From Mesorhizobium sp. (GTDB lineage Bacteria; Pseudomonadota; Alphaproteobacteria; Rhizobiales; Rhizobiaceae): DNA of 13,431 bases. This document shows positions 12,615 through 13,431 of the stretch, piece by piece. Each line of letters begins with the position of its first letter. Within the stretch, counting starts at the first letter, position 1. Made by a program: the position numbers and the translations under genes. The notes under the pieces are model-generated. The model searched no databases, was not told the origin of the DNA, and worked only from the letters and a program-made list of their open reading frames with translations. Location of the stretch: the NCBI GenBank assembly GCA_019509685.1, contig JAEKLU010000246.1, positions 1-13,431 of the forward strand, written 5' to 3'.

Positions 12615-13431
12615 ATGGCCGAACCCCCGCTGAAAGGCATCCGCGTTATCGAACTCGCCCGCATCCTGGCCGGCCCCTGGGCCGGGCAGCTGCTTGCCGA
12701 TCTCGGCGCCGATGTCATCAAGGTCGAGAGCCCGGATGGCGGCGACGATACACGCAAATGGGGTCCGCCCTTCGTCATGAGCCATGACGGCGAGAACCTG
12801 TCGGCCGCCTATTACCATTCCTGCAATCGCGGCAAGCGCTCGATCGCCGTCGATTTCTCCAAGCCGGAAGGCGCCGCGACACTTCGCCAGCTCCGCGCCT
12901 CGTCTATTGCTCGATCACCGGCTTCGGCCAGGACGGGCCGTATGCGCCACGCGCCGGCTACGATTTCATCATCCAGGCGATGGCCGGCATGATGTCGATC
13001 ACCGGCGAGCCCGGTGGCGAGCCGCAGAAGGCCGGCGTCGCCATCTCCGACCTGTTCACCGGCCTCTATTCGGTGATCGCCATCCAGGCAGCGCTGCGCC
13101 ACGCTGAAAAGACCGGCGAAGGCCAGCATATCGACATGGCGCTGTTCGACAGCCAGATCTCGGCGCTCGGCAACCAGAACCTCAATTATCTGGTCTCCGG
13201 CAAGTCGCCGGTGCAGATGGGCAATGCGCATATGAACATCGCGCCTTACGAGGTGCTGCCGGTCAAGGACGGCCACATCATCCTGGCGGTCGGTAATGAC
13301 GGCCAGTTCGGCAAATTCTGCGCCGCGGTCGGCCTGACGGATTTGCCTGCCAACCCCGATTTCGCCACCAATCCGGCTCGCGTTGCCAATCGCGTGAAAC
13401 TGCGCGAGACGATCGTCGATAGGCTGGCAAC
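12615..13431 (+). pseudogene. CaiB/BaiF (family III) CoA-transferase, broken by internal deletion and frameshift; 3' end outside window
   Basis: Intact family III enzymes move CoA between acyl acids using an aspartyl-CoA anhydride. The first part (12615 to about 12892) gives a normal N-terminus: GIRVIELARILAGPWAGQ, LADLGADVIKVE, then NRGKRSIAVDFSKPEG and LRQL. The match then stops and resumes in another frame at 12893 with PRLVYCSITGFGQDGP, GYDFIIQAMAGMMS, TGEGQHIDMALFD (probable catalytic Asp at 13148-13150) and GNAHMNIAPYEV, open to the window end. The stretch that should lie between, about 30 residues containing the family's 'vieNFkpG...GLdye.L...N' region, is absent. The lost length must be 1 modulo 3, perhaps near 94 nt. 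Without repair the first frame ends at 12992 after about 125 aa. A sequencing or assembly error is possible but would have to remove dozens of bases. ATG 12615 has GGTGA at 12607-12611. Confidence 0.85.

Noticed and set aside
1..13431. Defence system, toxin-antitoxin pair, prophage or integrative element
   Set aside because: No integrase, transposase, restriction, toxin or phage protein is seen; gene content and codon use are uniform and typical of a chromosome. The RNase T2 has a signal peptide and no antitoxin neighbour.

Overview
The window reads as ordinary chromosomal DNA from a high-G+C alphaproteobacterium of the Rhizobiales, most likely Mesorhizobium or a close relative. The basis is strong G/C preference at third codon positions, the protein families present, and two intergenic palindromic repeats (4186-4285 and 11479-11590) that I recognise as types scattered through Mesorhizobium/Rhizobium genomes. 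The genus is a judgement from memory, not a search result. I see no tRNA, rRNA, CRISPR array, insertion sequence, prophage or defence cassette.

Left part (1-4188). A TrmO-like tRNA methyltransferase, cut by the window start, overlaps a DUF2293 protein by 4 bp. A hairpin and then a classical short-chain dehydrogenase follow. The dehydrogenase converges on a minus-strand TetR-MOSC pair across a strong bidirectional hairpin terminator. The tetR gene is divergent from a Pro1-type tautomerase, and the shared promoter region carries two near-identical 20-bp boxes, a compact switch probably controlled by the TetR protein. A membrane-bound isoprenylcysteine-methyltransferase-like protein follows on the plus strand, and its stop codon lies inside the first repeat.

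Middle part (4189-8220). Three minus-strand genes, in transcription order: ettA (ABC-F translation factor), tam (trans-aconitate 2-methyltransferase) and a long-form beta-ketoacyl-ACP synthase III. ettA and tam are 38 bp apart and probably co-transcribed; the synthase has a 146-bp upstream region containing an inverted and a direct repeat.

Right part (8221-13431). A seven-helix membrane diguanylate cyclase is transcribed away from ettA. Two minus-strand genes follow: an unidentified four-helix membrane protein and a secreted RNase T2 with an extra N-terminal domain. The second repeat, a double hairpin, sits directly against the ribosome binding site of an alpha/beta hydrolase (lysophospholipase type). 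The window ends in a CaiB/BaiF CoA-transferase broken by an internal deletion with frameshift.

Most genes are housekeeping or general metabolism. The points most worth a second look are the broken CoA-transferase, the TetR/tautomerase twin-box promoter, and the repeats that supply a stop codon or a 5' leader. I found no convincing undescribed multi-gene system.
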